DNA from: Streptomyces sp. Y2F8-2
Lineage (GTDB): Bacteria; Actinomycetota; Actinomycetes; Streptomycetales; Streptomycetaceae
Length of the DNA stretch: 64,000 nucleotides
Reading direction: 5' to 3'
NCBI RefSeq assembly: GCF_014905555.1
Contig: NZ_BNGS01000005.1
Coordinates: forward strand, 310,001-374,000
The notes under the pieces are model-generated. The model saw only the letters and a list, made by a program, of their open reading frames with translations, made no database searches and was not told the DNA's origin. A program made the position numbers and the translations under genes. This document shows, in pieces, positions 8,140-16,889 of the stretch; within the stretch, counting starts at the first letter, position 1, and each line of letters begins with the position of its first letter.

Positions 8140-9987
8140 TCAGCGGACGATGAAGTCCTGGTTGGTGCCCGGTGCGTTCTTGCACTGCCACTGGTCCAGT
8201 TGCCGGCCCGCGTTGCCGCCGGCGCCATAAACGTCCAGGCACAGGCCGCTGTTGCGGTTCTGGAAGGCGTACGAGCCGTCGGACTGACGTACGGGCAGCC
8301 AGAGAGCGTTGGCGGCCGTGCCGGGGGCCTGCTGGACGATGTCGGGGGTGCCCGCCGTCGTGGAGCTGCCGGCGACCGCCACGTCCAGGCCGGAGTGCTG
8401 GGCGCGCAGTTCGCCGTAGCCGCCCGAGGCCGGCACGAACCGGAACTGCTGGTTGCCCTGCCCGTTGCAGGTCCACTGGTCGATCGCGGCGCCCGCGCTG
8501 CCGGAGTTGCCGTAGACGTCCAGGCACAGGCTGTCGTTCGCGACGACGAGTTGGTGGTAGCCGTCGGGGAAGCCCTCGCCGCCGGAGGAGGCGGGGGTCA
8601 GACGGACGGCGAAGGCGTCGTGCGAGGCCTGGAAGGTGAACGGCACGGTGATCGAGCCGCCCGAGGCGCTCACGTCCTGGTCGTAGACGGTCTGTGGCGC
8701 CGTCAGGGGGGCCTGGTCCGGGATGCGGTGCACGGTGACGTGCACACTGCCGGCGTTCGTCAGCCAGGGCACGGACGACAGCCCGTCGAAAGTCACGGTC
8801 GCGGCGCCGGTGTATCCGTTCGAGTCGCCGATGACGGCCACCGCGCGTTCGGCGACGGAGTCCTCGGAGGCGGCGACGGCCGTCGAGCCGACCTGGCCGG
8901 AGGTGTCGACGAGGGTGCCGGTCATGTCGGCGTAGTCCCGCAGCGCCCACCAGTTGCCGGTCGGCTGCCAGCTGCCCCCGCTCTGGGTGAGGACACCCGT
9001 CAGGTTCGGGGTGACGCAGCAGACCCAGTTGCCGCGCATCGCGTTGGTGTACCCGGACTGCGCGAACCGCGCCAGGTACCAGGCCGTCACCCCTGCGGTC
9101 TGCCGGTCGGCCGGCTGGTACTCGTTCGAGGACAACGGCAACGGGCCGATGCCGGCCGAGCCGAGGGCGGCGCGGAGGCTCTGCGCTACGGTGACCGGGT
9201 CGTCGACGTCGCCCTCGTTGTGGTTGGTGATCATGTCGGGGACGGTGCCGGCGGCCTTCACGTGCGCGAGCCAGGTCTGCCATTCACCGGGGTTGCGCTG
9301 CGGGGTGAACGCGAGCGACGGTCCCACGATCTGCGCCCCGGGGGCGATGCGCCTGATCTCCCGGTAGGCGGTGTCCCACATCTGGAAGTACTGGGCGCTG
9401 TTCACTCCCCGCGTCCAGAAGACGGAGATGTCCGGCTCGTTCCAGATGTCGTAGGAGAACGTCAGCCCGGAAGCCTGGAGCGCTCCCACAGTGGAGTCGA
9501 TGAAGCTGACCCAGTTGGAACAGTCGCCGTTGTCGCACGGGTACCTCGTGTTCGACGGCTGGCCGCCGTTCGCGCCGTAGATGTCGCTGACCAGGACCTG
9601 GTACTGCGCGTGGTAGGGCGGCCGGGTGAGCCGTTTCGCCTGGGCGACGATCGAGTCGACGTCGGCGCGGGTGGCCGATCCGTACTGGTAGCCGTCCCTG
9701 ATCCAGCCGCCGGAGAACCATCCGCCGCCGCGGAACGCGTTGATGCCCAGCGGCTGGAGGAACTGGTCGGCGGGCCGGCTGCCGTCTTCGCTTATGCCGT
9801 AGAGGAACCCCTCCCCCACGCCGGTCGACGGCCCCCGGGCCGACGCCAGGTGCACGCTCAGCGACGTGCCCGAGGCGGCCAGGCTCGGGGCGGCCCGGCT
9901 CGGGGCCGTCGACAGCAGCGACAGCGCGAGTGCCAGGACGATGCCCGCCAGCAGTGACGGACGGCCGGGTCTCGCTCTCGTCCTCAT
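8140..9987 (-). CDS. Secreted clan GH-A glycoside hydrolase of unsure family, with distinctive CBM13
   Basis: The 615-aa protein has a signal peptide, a TIM-barrel domain (about 35-330), a beta-sandwich (about 340-465) and a lectin module (about 470-615). The clan-A signatures are visible: YDIWNEPD holds the expected acid/base Glu and SSNEYQ a plausible nucleophile Glu. It resembles GH39-like beta-xylosidases most, but I cannot place it firmly in a numbered family. The lectin module (GYHQ at its start, LWLPVRQSDGSY in the middle) is a subtype shared only with the gene at 18090-20543. Start ATG 9987 has AGGAGG at good spacing. Confidence 0.75.
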   Translation of the reverse strand: MRTRARPGRPSLLAGIVLALALSLLSTAPSRAAPSLAASGTSLSVHLASARGPSTGVGEGFLYGISEDGSRPADQFLQPLGINAFRGGGWFSGGWIRDGYQYGSATRADVDSIVAQAKRLTRPPYHAQYQVLVSDIYGANGGQPSNTRYPCDNGDCSNWVSFIDSTVGALQASGLTFSYDIWNEPDISVFWTRGVNSAQYFQMWDTAYREIRRIAPGAQIVGPSLAFTPQRNPGEWQTWLAHVKAAGTVPDMITNHNEGDVDDPVTVAQSLRAALGSAGIGPLPLSSNEYQPADRQTAGVTAWYLARFAQSGYTNAMRGNWVCCVTPNLTGVLTQSGGSWQPTGNWWALRDYADMTGTLVDTSGQVGSTAVAASEDSVAERAVAVIGDSNGYTGAATVTFDGLSSVPWLTNAGSVHVTVHRIPDQAPLTAPQTVYDQDVSASGGSITVPFTFQASHDAFAVRLTPASSGGEGFPDGYHQLVVANDSLCLDVYGNSGSAGAAIDQWTCNGQGNQQFRFVPASGGYGELRAQHSGLDVAVAGSSTTAGTPDIVQQAPGTAANALWLPVRQSDGSYAFQNRNSGLCLDVYGAGGNAGRQLDQWQCKNAPGTNQDFIVR

Positions 9988-10086
9988 CCGATCCTCCTGT
10001 GGTCGGCGCCGTCGCATCGCGGCGCGGCGACATGCCGGGGCGGCGTTCGGATGCCGCCCCGGAGCCGAACGGGGTGTCTCATCGCA

Positions 10087-11631
10087 TCAGTTGTGCGACC
10101 ACTGCTGGTTGGACTGGCCGTTGCAGGTCCACAGCTCCACGGGGGTGCCGTTGGCGGTGGCGGCACCGGTCACGTCCAGGCACAGCCCGGAAAGGGCGCT
10201 GGTGACGCTTCCGTTGGCGTTGAACGTCCACTGCTGGTTGCTCTGGCCGTTGCACGTCCAGGTGATGACCCTGGTACCGGGACTGGTGCCCTGCCCGGAG
10301 GCGTCCAGGCACAGCCGGCTGCCGCCGACGGAGACGGTCAGTTCGCGGGAGGCGGTCCGGGTCCAGCTCTGGTTCCCCGCCCCGGTGCAGTCCCGGATCT
10401 GCGTCTGCGTGCCCGGGGTGGTGGAACTGCCAGGCACCTCCAGGCACTTGCCCGCGCCCACCGCGTGCAGCGCACCCGTCGTGCCGTCCCCACCGCCTCC
10501 TGTCCCGTAGCCGGCGGCGGTGATGGCGGCCTGGACGGCGTTCTCGGTGGCGTCGGAGGGGTAGCCCGCGGTCATCGCGCCCTCGAAGAACTCGCCGACG
10601 CCTGAGACGCTGTTGTCTCCCCCGGTGCCGAGCAGGACCGAGCTGTCGACCTTCATCGGTGAGTAGCCGTTGGGGAGGGGGCCGGAGAAGGTCGTGGTCA
10701 GCCCACCGCTCGTGCCATTGCCGTATTTGAGAGTGAAGTTGCTGGTGCCGTTGTTCTTCAGCCATGCACTGACGAAGGGGAAATGCACGCCCTGGTTGTT
10801 CGGGTCCTTGTTGGAGCCGGTGTCGGTGTGGAACATGCCGTTCTCCAGGTCGGCCTCGACCCATGGGCCGCTGCCGGTGCAGCCGCCGAACCAGCAGGCG
10901 TTGCCCCAGTAGATGGCGTTCATGGTGGCGTTGCCGGTGTCGGTGTGGGAGTTCTCACCGCTGCCGTAGTCGAAGCAGCACCACTGGTTCGTGTAGTTCG
11001 ACGACGTCACCATGTAGATGCCTTCGGGCTGCGATCCGGTGGCCACGCCGTTCGCGTGGTCGATCCGGTAGCCGACGCCCGGGGTGACCTTGACGCCGAA
11101 GACCTGGTGGCCGGCCACCGTGACCGGCAGGGCCATGGCGTCCGCCCCGACGTCTGATCCATTGGGGCCGGGGCCCTTCCAGTAGCCGCCCCAGGAGATC
11201 GGCAGGTCGTTGTGCTTGGTGGTCTGGTCGTAGATCTTCGTGATCGTGCACGACGTGCCCGCGCAGAACGACACCTGGGACGCCCCGTCGGCGTAGCCGC
11301 CCGCGCTGAGCACTCCGATGTCGCGGTAGCTGTGATCCGAGGCCCGCTGGATCTGGTACAGCGGCCCGTTGTACGACGCGAAAAGCGCCCTGGTCGTGGC
11401 GTGCGCCGTCACACACGGCGTACCGCCCGCGGCATAGATGTCGCACGGTAGCGAGCCGTCGGCCGCGGAGGCGCTCGCCGGAAGGGCCGCCGGGTGAACG
11501 GCGGCGGTAGTACCGTTGCGCGGGGACGTGGCGAACGCCGGTGCGCCGAACGCGGCCACGGCCATCACCAGGGCGATCAGGAGCACGGCCGGGAATCGCC
11601 TTAGCCGGTGATCGGTTGCTGATCCGAGCAA
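10087..11631 (-). CDS. Secreted GH54 alpha-L-arabinofuranosidase with C-terminal CBM13 (paralog 1)
   Basis: The mature protein opens with the GH54 signature CDIYAAGGTPCVTAH and carries the family's cysteine pairs, the likely nucleophile Glu in EADLENGMF and the likely acid Asp in GTGGDNS, followed by FFEGAMTAGYPSDATENAVQ. A CBM13 (GALHAVGAGKCLEV onward) closes the protein, where fungal GH54 enzymes usually carry CBM42. A TTG start at 11631 is chosen because a perfect AGGAGG lies 5 nt upstream and the signal peptide follows at once. An ATG at 11706 would overlap the GH27 stop (ATGA) but adds 25 residues of atypical sequence. It acts outside the cell on arabinan or arabinoxylan side chains. Confidence 0.88.
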   Translation of the reverse strand: MLGSATDHRLRRFPAVLLIALVMAVAAFGAPAFATSPRNGTTAAVHPAALPASASAADGSLPCDIYAAGGTPCVTAHATTRALFASYNGPLYQIQRASDHSYRDIGVLSAGGYADGASQVSFCAGTSCTITKIYDQTTKHNDLPISWGGYWKGPGPNGSDVGADAMALPVTVAGHQVFGVKVTPGVGYRIDHANGVATGSQPEGIYMVTSSNYTNQWCCFDYGSGENSHTDTGNATMNAIYWGNACWFGGCTGSGPWVEADLENGMFHTDTGSNKDPNNQGVHFPFVSAWLKNNGTSNFTLKYGNGTSGGLTTTFSGPLPNGYSPMKVDSSVLLGTGGDNSVSGVGEFFEGAMTAGYPSDATENAVQAAITAAGYGTGGGGDGTTGALHAVGAGKCLEVPGSSTTPGTQTQIRDCTGAGNQSWTRTASRELTVSVGGSRLCLDASGQGTSPGTRVITWTCNGQSNQQWTFNANGSVTSALSGLCLDVTGAATANGTPVELWTCNGQSNQQWSHN

Positions 11632-11702
11632 GGAGACCTCCTGAGTGGCGTTGCCGCCGCACGGCGGCACCGAAGCTGCCGGTGGCCGAGGGGAGCGGAG
11701 GC

Positions 11703-13355
11703 TCATCCCAGCGTCCACTGCTGGCCGCTGCCGCCGTTGCAGGTCCACAGCTCCGCGAGGGCTCCGTCGGTCGTGGCCCCTCCGGTGACGTCCAGGCACA
11801 GGCCGGACTGGACGCCGGTGATCGTTCCGTTGGCGTTCAGCGTCCACTGCTGGTTGGTCTGGCCGTTGCACGGCCAGATCTCCACCTTCGTCCCCGGGGT
11901 GGTCTGGTTGTTGTAGGCGTCCAGACACATCTGGGCGCTGCCGGCGTAGACGGTGAGCTGGTTGGAGGCGGAATGCGTCCATGTCTGGTTGGCCCCGCCG
12001 TTGCAGCTCCAGATCTCCACCTGGGTGCCGGCGGTCGTGGTCGAGTTCGGCACGTCCAGGCACTTGCCCGCGCCCACCGCGTGCAGCTCACCGGTCACGC
12101 TGGTGCCGCCGCCGCTGCTGGTGCCGCCCGCGACCCGGTACATCACCGTGCCGTGCGCCGGAACCGAGGCGCTGATGGTGCCCGAGGTGGTCGAGGACGC
12201 CCCCGACCACAGGTCGGTCAGGGTATACGTGGACGCCCCGGTCTTTCCGATCGCGGCCGCGGTGGTGGTGATGGTCGCCGTCGAACCCGTCTCGTTGAAC
12301 AGCGCCACCGACACGTCTCCGTTGGCCAGCGGCTTGGCGAGCACGTCCAGGCCGCCCGAGGACGACACCATGGTGCCCTGTTTGCCCAGGGGGTCCTGGT
12401 CGACCGCGATCACCCGGGAGTTGGTCAGGACGGACAAGGTGCTCGCACTGGCCGAGGGTATGTTGGTGCCCGCGATCAGCGGCGCGGCCATCTCCGCCCA
12501 CAGACTGAACTCGCTGCGGCTCTCGGTGGCCGTCAGCGAGCCGTTGCCGATCTCCAGCATGTCCGGGTCGTTCCAGTGGCCGGGGCCGGCGTACGAGGCC
12601 AGTCCGACGTTGCTGTGGAAGATCGACAGCATGCTGGAGTAGTCGGCGGTGATGTCCCCGGTGGTGCGCCAGCTGTTGCCCACGTCCGCGCCCCAGGTCC
12701 ACACGTTCTCCTGGCCCCAGTTGCACAGGCTGAACAGGATCGGCCGGCCGGTGGCCGCCAGGGCGTCCCGCATCGCGGTGTACCGGGTCCGCGCCGGTAC
12801 CCCGGTGTTGTTGCAGTTGTCGTACTTCAGGTAGTCCACGCCCCACGACGCGAACGACTGCGCGTCCGTGGTCTCGTGCCCGAGGCTGCCCGGATATCCC
12901 GCACAGGTCGCGGTGCCCGCGTCCTCGTAGATCCCCAGCTTCAGCCCCAGCGAGTGCACGTAGTCCGCGGTGCCCTTGATGCCGTCGGGGAACTTGGCCG
13001 GGTCCGGCACCAGGTGGCCGCCGGAATCGCGGCTGTGGGTCATCCAGCAGTCGTCGATGTTGACGTACGAGTAGCCCGCCGCCTGCATGCCGTTGGTGTG
13101 CATCGCCTGCGCGGTGGACTTGATCAACGACTCGGAGACGTTGCAGCCGTACGCGTTCCAGTCGTTGAAGCCCATCTGCGGGGTCAGCGCGAGCCTGTTG
13201 TCCAGTGCGGCGGCGGGCTGCGCCGTGCCGAGGGAGATGAGGGGGGCGGTCACGGCGAGCAACACGGCCGAGAACACGAGCGCCAAGGTCCGGCGCAGGG
13301 ACGGCAGCGGGGGCAGCGGCCGAAGGCCCCTGGCTCTCGCAGTGGTCATGGGCAT
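11703..13355 (-). CDS. Secreted GH27 alpha-galactosidase with C-terminal CBM13
   Basis: The 550-aa protein has a signal peptide (about 1-50) and a GH27 barrel beginning LALTPQMGFNDWNAYGC; the nucleophile is Asp179 (YLKYDNCN) and the acid/base Asp234 (WRTTGDI). A beta-sandwich (about 330-415) and a CBM13 (about 420-550) follow. It should release alpha-galactose from galactomannan or arabinogalactan, or act on beta-L-arabinopyranose as some streptomycete GH27-CBM13 enzymes do. AGGAG lies about 10 nt upstream of ATG 13355. Its CBM13 is very close in sequence to those of two GH54 neighbours. Confidence 0.93.
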   Translation of the reverse strand: MPMTTARARGLRPLPPLPSLRRTLALVFSAVLLAVTAPLISLGTAQPAAALDNRLALTPQMGFNDWNAYGCNVSESLIKSTAQAMHTNGMQAAGYSYVNIDDCWMTHSRDSGGHLVPDPAKFPDGIKGTADYVHSLGLKLGIYEDAGTATCAGYPGSLGHETTDAQSFASWGVDYLKYDNCNNTGVPARTRYTAMRDALAATGRPILFSLCNWGQENVWTWGADVGNSWRTTGDITADYSSMLSIFHSNVGLASYAGPGHWNDPDMLEIGNGSLTATESRSEFSLWAEMAAPLIAGTNIPSASASTLSVLTNSRVIAVDQDPLGKQGTMVSSSGGLDVLAKPLANGDVSVALFNETGSTATITTTAAAIGKTGASTYTLTDLWSGASSTTSGTISASVPAHGTVMYRVAGGTSSGGGTSVTGELHAVGAGKCLDVPNSTTTAGTQVEIWSCNGGANQTWTHSASNQLTVYAGSAQMCLDAYNNQTTPGTKVEIWPCNGQTNQQWTLNANGTITGVQSGLCLDVTGGATTDGALAELWTCNGGSGQQWTLG

Positions 13356-13474
13356 GGGTCATCGACTCCTGGTTGGAGGTGCGGAAGAGCAGGTGCAGGA
13401 CGGGGGGACGGGTCGGGTTGCGGTCCTTCGGCACCTACGGGAGGACCACCGCCTCCCGCGGTGCTGGAGGGGGC

Positions 13475-14986
13475 TCAGCGGTAGCCGGCCGCGGTGACGT
13501 TGGCCTGCACCGCGTTGTCGGTCGCGTCGGAGGGATAGCCGGCGACGATGGCCCCTTCGTAGAAGGTGCCGGCGCTCAGATTGGCACCGCCGCCGGGCTT
13601 GCAGCAGTCGCCGCCGCTCCCCAGGACGATGGCTCCCTGCTTCTTCATGGGGCTGTATCCGCCGGGAAGCCCGCCGTCCCAGAGGGTGGTCAGGCCGCCG
13701 GACTGCGCGTTGCCGCCCTTGAGGGCGAACCTCGACGTGCCGTTGTTCTTCAGCATCGCGGTGACGAACTTGCTGGGGAACGCCCGCTGGTTGGTGTTCC
13801 AGGACTGGCTGCCGCCGGAGTAGAGGCCCCATTCGAGATCGGCCTGCACCCAGGGACCGCTGCCGGCGCAGCCGCCGAACCAGCACTGGGTCCCGAAGTT
13901 GATCGCGTCCATCGCCCCGGCCGCGTCGGCCTTCCGGGTCGTCTCGCTGTTGCCGTAGTCGAAGCAGCAGCCGCTGTTGACGTGGGTGCCGCTGGTCACC
14001 ATGTACGCCCCTTCGGGTGCGGCACCGGTCGGCACGCCCGTCAGGTGACCGTCCCGCCAGTAACTGTTCCCGGGGTTGATGTACAGCGAGTACGCCCTGG
14101 TGCCCCCGATGGTCAGCGACTCCGAGGTCGCCTTCGCGGGGCTGCTCTGACTCGACCCCGGGACCTGGGCCGATCCCTGGTACCACAGGTCGTTGCCGTG
14201 CCCGGACTGGTCGCGGACGACCGTGATCACGCACGAGGTACCCGCGCAGAACGAGTCCTGGGCCGCCGCGTCGGCGAAGCCGCCGCGGGCCAGCACGCCG
14301 ATGTCCCTGGTCGTGTTGTCCGAGGCGCGCCTGACCTGGTACAGGGAGCCGTTGTACGAACCGTAGAGTGCCCGCACCGTGCTGTGCGCGGCCACGCACG
14401 GCGTACCGCCGGCGGCGTAGATGTCGCACGGCCCCGATCCGCTGGGCGGAGGCGGCGGCGGAGGTGCCGGCGTGCTCCACTTCTGGTTGCTCTGGCCGTT
14501 GCAGGTCCACAGGATGACCGCAGTGCCGTTGGCCGTGGCCGCCCCGTTGACGTCCAGGCAGAATCCGGACGCGACACCGGTGACGGACCCGTCGGAGTTC
14601 TGTCGCCACACCTGGGTCGGCTGCCCGTCGCACGGTCGGATGACCACCGAGGCCCCGGGAGCCGTCCGGTTGTCGTAGGCGTCCACGCACCGGGTGCCGT
14701 TCATCGTCCTCAGCTCGCCCGCCGACGTGAACTCGAACGCCTGATTGGGCTGGTCGTTGCAGTCCCAGATCTGCAGCGCCGTGCCCGGCGTGTCGACGTT
14801 GCCCTTGACGTCCAGGCACCGCCCCGACGCGGAGCTCACCAGGGGTGCCGCCGGCGCCGGTGCCGACCATGTCGGCGCGGTCGCCAGCATCACGGTCAGC
14901 AGCGCCATCACGCATGCGGCGGCGGCCGCCGATAAGCGGGGTCTCCGGGCCGCAGGGGTCCGGGGCGAAACAGATGAAGGCTGCAT
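13475..14986 (-). CDS. Secreted GH54 alpha-L-arabinofuranosidase with N-terminal CBM13 (paralog 2)
   Basis: The 503-aa protein has a signal peptide (about 1-47), an N-terminal CBM13 (about 48-170), a linker of consecutive prolines (APPPPPPPP) and a C-terminal GH54 domain (about 183-503). The likely nucleophile Glu lies in QADLEWGLY and the likely acid Asp in GSGGDCCKPGG, where a CC pair replaces the NS of the other two paralogs. The domain order is reversed relative to them. AAGGACCAGC precedes ATG 14986. A 349-bp upstream gap with a hairpin and possible promoter suggests it begins a new transcript running toward GH62. Confidence 0.9.
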   Translation of the reverse strand: MQPSSVSPRTPAARRPRLSAAAAACVMALLTVMLATAPTWSAPAPAAPLVSSASGRCLDVKGNVDTPGTALQIWDCNDQPNQAFEFTSAGELRTMNGTRCVDAYDNRTAPGASVVIRPCDGQPTQVWRQNSDGSVTGVASGFCLDVNGAATANGTAVILWTCNGQSNQKWSTPAPPPPPPPSGSGPCDIYAAGGTPCVAAHSTVRALYGSYNGSLYQVRRASDNTTRDIGVLARGGFADAAAQDSFCAGTSCVITVVRDQSGHGNDLWYQGSAQVPGSSQSSPAKATSESLTIGGTRAYSLYINPGNSYWRDGHLTGVPTGAAPEGAYMVTSGTHVNSGCCFDYGNSETTRKADAAGAMDAINFGTQCWFGGCAGSGPWVQADLEWGLYSGGSQSWNTNQRAFPSKFVTAMLKNNGTSRFALKGGNAQSGGLTTLWDGGLPGGYSPMKKQGAIVLGSGGDCCKPGGGANLSAGTFYEGAIVAGYPSDATDNAVQANVTAAGYR

Positions 14987-15335
14987 GCTGGTCCTTGATG
15001 TGTGGGGGAAGGGGACAGAGATTGCCGTGCCTGTCCAAACGCGATCACAAGGACTTACAAGGTGCGTCGACCGCTCCCGTCAGAGTGCCCGAGAGCACCC
15101 ACAGAGAACACTCAGACATCCCATGTCGCATAGTGATCCCATACGCCTGACACCCTGTCAATAGAGCTGTCAGGCCGAATCGGCTCCCCGATCCATCCCA
15201 TGTCTTGCGCAGGTCAGCCCGCCATGACGGCATGCCGAAACCCGCGTCCGGCGACGGCCGCCGTGCCGGGCGCGGGTGTTGTGCGGCTACTTGGGCGAGA
15301 TCCGGGGCGGGAGCGCGCGCTGGGCGTCGATCACC
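14987..15335 (-). promoter_or_regulatory. Intergenic promoter region with TGACA-CCC-TGTCA inverted repeat
   Basis: This 349-bp gap between two same-strand genes holds a terminator hairpin at its far end and, nearer the GH54 gene, TTGACA (15161-15156 on the minus strand), a good -35 hexamer. It overlaps a perfect inverted repeat TGACA-CCC-TGTCA (15148-15160); a wider CCTGACA ... TGTCAGG repeat spans 15146-15174. No convincing -10 at standard spacing was found, so this is an operator and promoter candidate only. Confidence 0.45.
15240..15277 (-). terminator. Hairpin terminator after the GH10 xylanase gene
   Basis: A 13-bp stem with one wobble (15240-15252 and 15265-15277) and a 12-nt loop lies about 60 bp past the GH10 stop codon on the minus strand. 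It probably ends the upstream transcript before the GH54 promoter. Confidence 0.65.
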
Positions 15336-16817
15336 TCACCTGAGGTTCCAGTGCTGGTTGGCGCCGCCGCCCGAGTCCCAGACCTGGACCGGGGCCCCGT
15401 TGCCGGTCTGCCCGGCGGGAATCTCCAGCGCCCGGCCGGAAGCGACGTTGGTCAAGGTGTACGAACCGTCGCCGTTCCGACTCGCCCGCCAGTGCTGGTT
15501 CGCGCCACCGTTGGCATCCCAGATCTCCATCCGCGTGCCGTTGCCCGTCTGACCGCCCGGCTCGTCCAGAACCCGGCCACTGCCGACATTGGTCAGCGTG
15601 TACGAACCATCACTGTTCTGACTCGCCCGCCACTGCTGGTTCGCAGCACCACCGTTGGCGTCCCAGACCTGCAAAGGCGTGCCGTTCCCCGTCTGGCCGG
15701 CCGGAACGTCCAACACCCGGCCCGCAGCGACATCACTCAGCGAATACACCGTGCCCGAGACGATGCCTCCTGGGTCCCCCGGGTTCCCCGCACTGCCGCC
15801 CAGCGCGGTCAGGACCGCGTCGTAGGCCGGCTTCTTGTTGCCGTTGCGGTCGAACAGCAGCGGATTGTCCCCGCTGCGCCAGGAGTCGCTGTCGCGGATG
15901 CCCCACACGGTGATGCCGGTGCAGCGGGCGACGTTCATGCACGCCTGGACTGTGGCGGCGTATCCCGTCGGCGGCGCCTGGGCGATGTCGAGTTCGGTGA
16001 TCTGGACGTCCACGCCGAGGGCGGCGAAGTTGGCCAGGGTGGTCCGGAAGCTCGACGGCGGGCCGCCGGCGCCGAAGTGGCTCTGGAAGCCGACGCAGTC
16101 GATGGGCACTCCGCGCGACTTGAAGTCGCGCACCATGTTGTAGACGCCCTGCGTCTTGGCGTCGGACCAGTTCTCGATGTTGTAGTCGTTGTAGCAGAGC
16201 TTGGCCGAGGGGTCGACGGACCTGGCGGTGCGGAAGGCCTCCTCGATGAAGCCGTTGCCGAGCACGTTCTGGAAGACCGAGCTGCGGTGCTGGCCGCTGC
16301 CACCGTCGGCGAAGGCTTCGTTGACCACGTCCCAGGCGTAGATCTTGCCCTTGTAGTGGGTCATCTCGGTGGTGATGTGGTTGTTCATCACGCTGCGCAG
16401 CGTGTTCGGGTCGGTGATGGAGCTGACCCAGCCGGGCAACTGCGAGTGCCACACCAGGGTGTGGCCGCGCATCCGCTGCCCGTGCGCGGTGGCGTGGCCG
16501 ACGATCTGGTCGGCCGGGCCGAAGTTGAAGTTGCCGCGGGACGGTTCGGTGGTGTCCCACTTCATCTCGTTCTCCGGGGTGATCATGTTGAACTCCCGGT
16601 CGAGAATCGTGGAGTACGTCGAGTCGCCGAGCCTTCCGGCAGCCACGGCCGTGCCGAAATAGCGGCCGCTGCCGGCCGCGGCCGCGCCCAGCGTGCCGGA
16701 AGCCGCGTGGGCGGCTGGGGACGCTGTCCCGGCCAGGGCCAGTACCGTGCCGGCTGTCAGTCCGGTGGCCAAGGCCATGGCTTTGCGGAGGCGGGGCTCC
16801 TCGTTGATCCAGAACAT
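15336..16817 (-). CDS. Secreted GH10 endo-1,4-beta-xylanase with C-terminal CBM13
   Basis: The 493-aa protein cleaves the xylan backbone outside the cell. It has a signal peptide (about 1-39, AHA cleavage motif), a GH10 barrel (about 41-342) with acid/base Glu167 (DVVNEAF) and nucleophile Glu275 (ITELDI), and a CBM13 of three near-identical lobes (about 360-493, each ending in NQQW or NQHW with PAGQTGNGTP/M-type loops). This is the domain order of the classic Streptomyces XlnA-type xylanases. Start ATG 16817 has AAGGAG about 12 nt upstream. It is the only backbone xylanase in the window. Confidence 0.95.
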   Translation of the reverse strand: MFWINEEPRLRKAMALATGLTAGTVLALAGTASPAAHAASGTLGAAAAGSGRYFGTAVAAGRLGDSTYSTILDREFNMITPENEMKWDTTEPSRGNFNFGPADQIVGHATAHGQRMRGHTLVWHSQLPGWVSSITDPNTLRSVMNNHITTEMTHYKGKIYAWDVVNEAFADGGSGQHRSSVFQNVLGNGFIEEAFRTARSVDPSAKLCYNDYNIENWSDAKTQGVYNMVRDFKSRGVPIDCVGFQSHFGAGGPPSSFRTTLANFAALGVDVQITELDIAQAPPTGYAATVQACMNVARCTGITVWGIRDSDSWRSGDNPLLFDRNGNKKPAYDAVLTALGGSAGNPGDPGGIVSGTVYSLSDVAAGRVLDVPAGQTGNGTPLQVWDANGGAANQQWRASQNSDGSYTLTNVGSGRVLDEPGGQTGNGTRMEIWDANGGANQHWRASRNGDGSYTLTNVASGRALEIPAGQTGNGAPVQVWDSGGGANQHWNLR

Positions 16818-16889
16818 GAAGGATCAGTCTCCTTGTGTGTGTGGGGGGGTGGGGCACCGATCACGAGTCGGTGCTGCGGTGGGGTCGGG

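Noticed and set aside
5013..8153. 1046-residue plus-strand frame
   Set aside because: It spans the GH29 and GH59 genes in antisense, has no recognisable domain and a composition typical of shadow frames.
13359..15038. 559-residue minus-strand frame over GH54 paralog 2
   Set aside because: It is out of frame with the GH54 gene, which has catalytic motifs, a signal peptide and a ribosome site.
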